A stretch of DNA of 7,461 bases from Gammaproteobacteria bacterium (GTDB taxonomy: Bacteria; Pseudomonadota; Gammaproteobacteria; HK1), in NCBI GenBank assembly GCA_020444775.1, contig JAGRHX010001213.1, forward strand, positions 1-7,461, in the 5' to 3' direction. Shown here one piece after another: positions 6,606-7,461 of the stretch; within the stretch, counting starts at the first letter, position 1, and every line of letters begins with the position of its first letter. Position numbers and translations under genes: made by a program. The notes beneath the pieces were generated by a model. That model was not told the DNA's origin. It did not search any database and saw only the letters and a list, made by a program, of their open reading frames with translations.

Positions 6606-7298
6606 ATGACGCAACGCTTTGCCATCACACCGCCGCCTCAGCCCACCTTGCCGGTACGCGGCAGTGACGAGGTCTATCCGGTCCATCGTGTCTACTGCGT
6701 TGGCCGCAACTATGCGGCGCATGCCATCGAGATGGGCCATGACCCGAATCGAGAGCCACCGTTCTTCTTCCAGAAGAACCCCGACAACCTGGTCTGTGGC
6801 AGCGGTGAGTTCCCCTACCCGTCGAAGTCCAGCGACGTGCATTTCGAGATCGAGCTGGTCGTGGCCCTGGCCCGCGGCGGTGCCAACATCCCGGTCGAAA
6901 CGGCGCTCGATCACGTGTTCGGCTATGGGGTCGGCCTGGACATGACACGTCGCGACCTCCAGGGACAGGCCAAGGATATGGGCCGCCCGTGGGAGATCGG
7001 CAAGGCCTTCGAGCGCTCCGCGCCGGCCGGGCCGATCCATCCGGTCGCCGAGACCGGGCATCTCGACCGCGGCCGCGTCGAGCTCAAGGTCAATGGCGAG
7101 CTGCGCCAGGAGGGCGATCTCGGCCAGATGATCTGGAAGGTGCCGGAGATGATCTCCCACCTGTCGGAATATTTCGACCTCGCCGCCGGCGACGTGATCC
7201 TTTCCGGCACGCCCTCGGGCGTCGGCCCGGTGGTGAGGGGCGACGTCATCGAAGCCTCGATCGAGGGCCTCGGCTCCATCACCGTGAAGGTGGTCTGA
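6606..7298 (+). CDS. FAH-family hydrolase (fumarylpyruvate hydrolase/acylpyruvase-like)
   Basis: A 230-aa cytoplasmic enzyme of the fumarylacetoacetate hydrolase family, whose members cleave carbon-carbon bonds in beta-diketo acids, or decarboxylate or isomerise related compounds. The family signature CVGRNYAAH occurs at 31-39, with the lid His39/Glu42 pair seen in FAHD1-type proteins, and PFFFQK at 52-57. The metal ligands are Glu81 and Glu83 (HFEIEL) and Asp112 (LDMTRRDLQ). GKAF (132-135) and SGTPSGVG near the C-terminus complete the fold. Length matches short single-domain members (about 200-230 aa; YcgM, FAHD1, NagK). The ATG at 6606 is chosen because the conserved start begins there; a longer frame to 6435 would overlap the preceding gene. 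The ribosome site is weak (gga at 6594-6596). No gentisate or homogentisate pathway gene is adjacent, so the substrate is not settled: fumarylpyruvate, acylpyruvates and oxaloacetate are all possible. Confidence 0.93.
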   Translation: MTQRFAITPPPQPTLPVRGSDEVYPVHRVYCVGRNYAAHAIEMGHDPNREPPFFFQKNPDNLVCGSGEFPYPSKSSDVHFEIELVVALARGGANIPVETALDHVFGYGVGLDMTRRDLQGQAKDMGRPWEIGKAFERSAPAGPIHPVAETGHLDRGRVELKVNGELRQEGDLGQMIWKVPEMISHLSEYFDLAAGDVILSGTPSGVGPVVRGDVIEASIEGLGSITVKVV

Positions 7299-7312
7299 TT
7301 TCCAATGCCCGC

Positions 7313-7338
7313 CGGGCCGGCGCTCAGCCGCCGGCCCG
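7313..7338. terminator. GC hairpin between convergent genes, candidate bidirectional terminator
   Basis: A perfect 10-bp stem, cgggccggcg (7313-7322) with cgccggcccg (7329-7338), closes a 6-nt loop. It lies 14 bp after the FAH-family stop codon and covers the stop codon of the minus-strand PAS gene (7324-7326). No T-tract follows on either strand, so it is not a textbook intrinsic terminator. Its place between convergent genes suggests it ends, or protects the 3' ends of, both transcripts. Confidence 0.45.
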
Positions 7339-7461
7339 CGCCAGCGCGCGCAGCCGCTTCATCTCCGCGAACTGGGCGGTCACGTCGCGCAGCAGGGCGA
7401 CGATGCCGGTGATCGCGCCGCCATCGTCGCGCACCGCCGCCACGGTGAACTGCACGGAGAT
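7324..7461 (-). CDS. C-terminal end of a PAS-domain protein (partial)
   Basis: Forty-five codons run from the window edge to a TGA at 7326-7324 on the minus strand. The peptide has the closing strands of a PAS fold: a FTV strand, a turn with RDDGGAITG, then IVALLRDVTAQFAEMKRL, matching the usual G-x-I-x-G-hydrophobic-RDVT ending of PAS S-box domains, followed by a short helical tail. PAS domains sense redox state, light or ligands and normally relay to kinases, cyclases or regulators. Here no output domain follows, so any output domain must lie N-terminal, or the protein is a single-domain sensor. The start and most of the gene are outside the window. The frame is supported by the motif rather than by length. 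Confidence 0.75.
   Translation of the reverse strand: MSVQFTVAAVRDDGGAITGIVALLRDVTAQFAEMKRLRALARAGG

Noticed and set aside
6513..7160. Minus-strand open frame opposite the FAH-family gene
   Set aside because: The plus strand carries all the FAH motifs; the antisense peptide matches nothing I recognise.
123..7298. The three plus-strand genes as one functional operon or new system
   Set aside because: Gaps of 124 and 134 bp, unrelated biochemical roles, and possible separate control elements argue for independent neighbouring genes.

Overview
The window is compact, GC-rich coding DNA with few A/T-ending codons, consistent with a high-GC Pseudomonadota (proteobacterial) chromosome. The fused anthranilate synthase is of the type best known from alphaproteobacteria such as rhizobia and Azospirillum, and the FAH-family enzyme fits the same group. 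A high-GC gammaproteobacterium cannot be excluded from sequence alone. There are no RNA genes, insertion sequences, CRISPR arrays or phage genes.

Layout: positions 1-122 hold a 13-bp tandem repeat at the window edge, a perfect 14-bp palindrome, a TATGAT -10-like box and a short GC hairpin, all just upstream of the first gene. From 123 to 2351 (+) lies trpE(G), a single-chain anthranilate synthase with chorismate-binding (TrpE) and glutamine amidotransferase (TrpG) parts. From 2476 to 6471 (+) lies a very large predicted exported protein. Its first half is a metallophosphatase/5'-nucleotidase with unusual metal-ligand positions, and its second half resembles the beta-propeller 'choice-of-anchor I' family. 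Its leader is preceded by a long Arg/Pro/Gly-rich stretch containing a 48-bp block of direct and inverted 12-bp repeats. From 6606 to 7298 (+) lies a fumarylacetoacetate hydrolase (FAH) family enzyme. The tail of a PAS-domain protein enters from the right edge on the minus strand (7324-7461), converging on the FAH gene over a GC hairpin.

The three complete genes are co-directional but separated by 124 and 134 bp gaps, with no metabolic link obvious from sequence: tryptophan entry, periplasmic or surface phosphate/nucleotide scavenging, and cleavage of a beta-diketo acid. They look like adjacent independent genes rather than one functional operon. No new multi-gene system is evident. The most interesting items are the architecture and altered active-site motifs of the nucleotidase-propeller protein, the in-frame repeat/palindrome in front of its signal sequence, and the control region of trpE(G), which lacks any Trp-codon leader peptide in the visible 122 bp.
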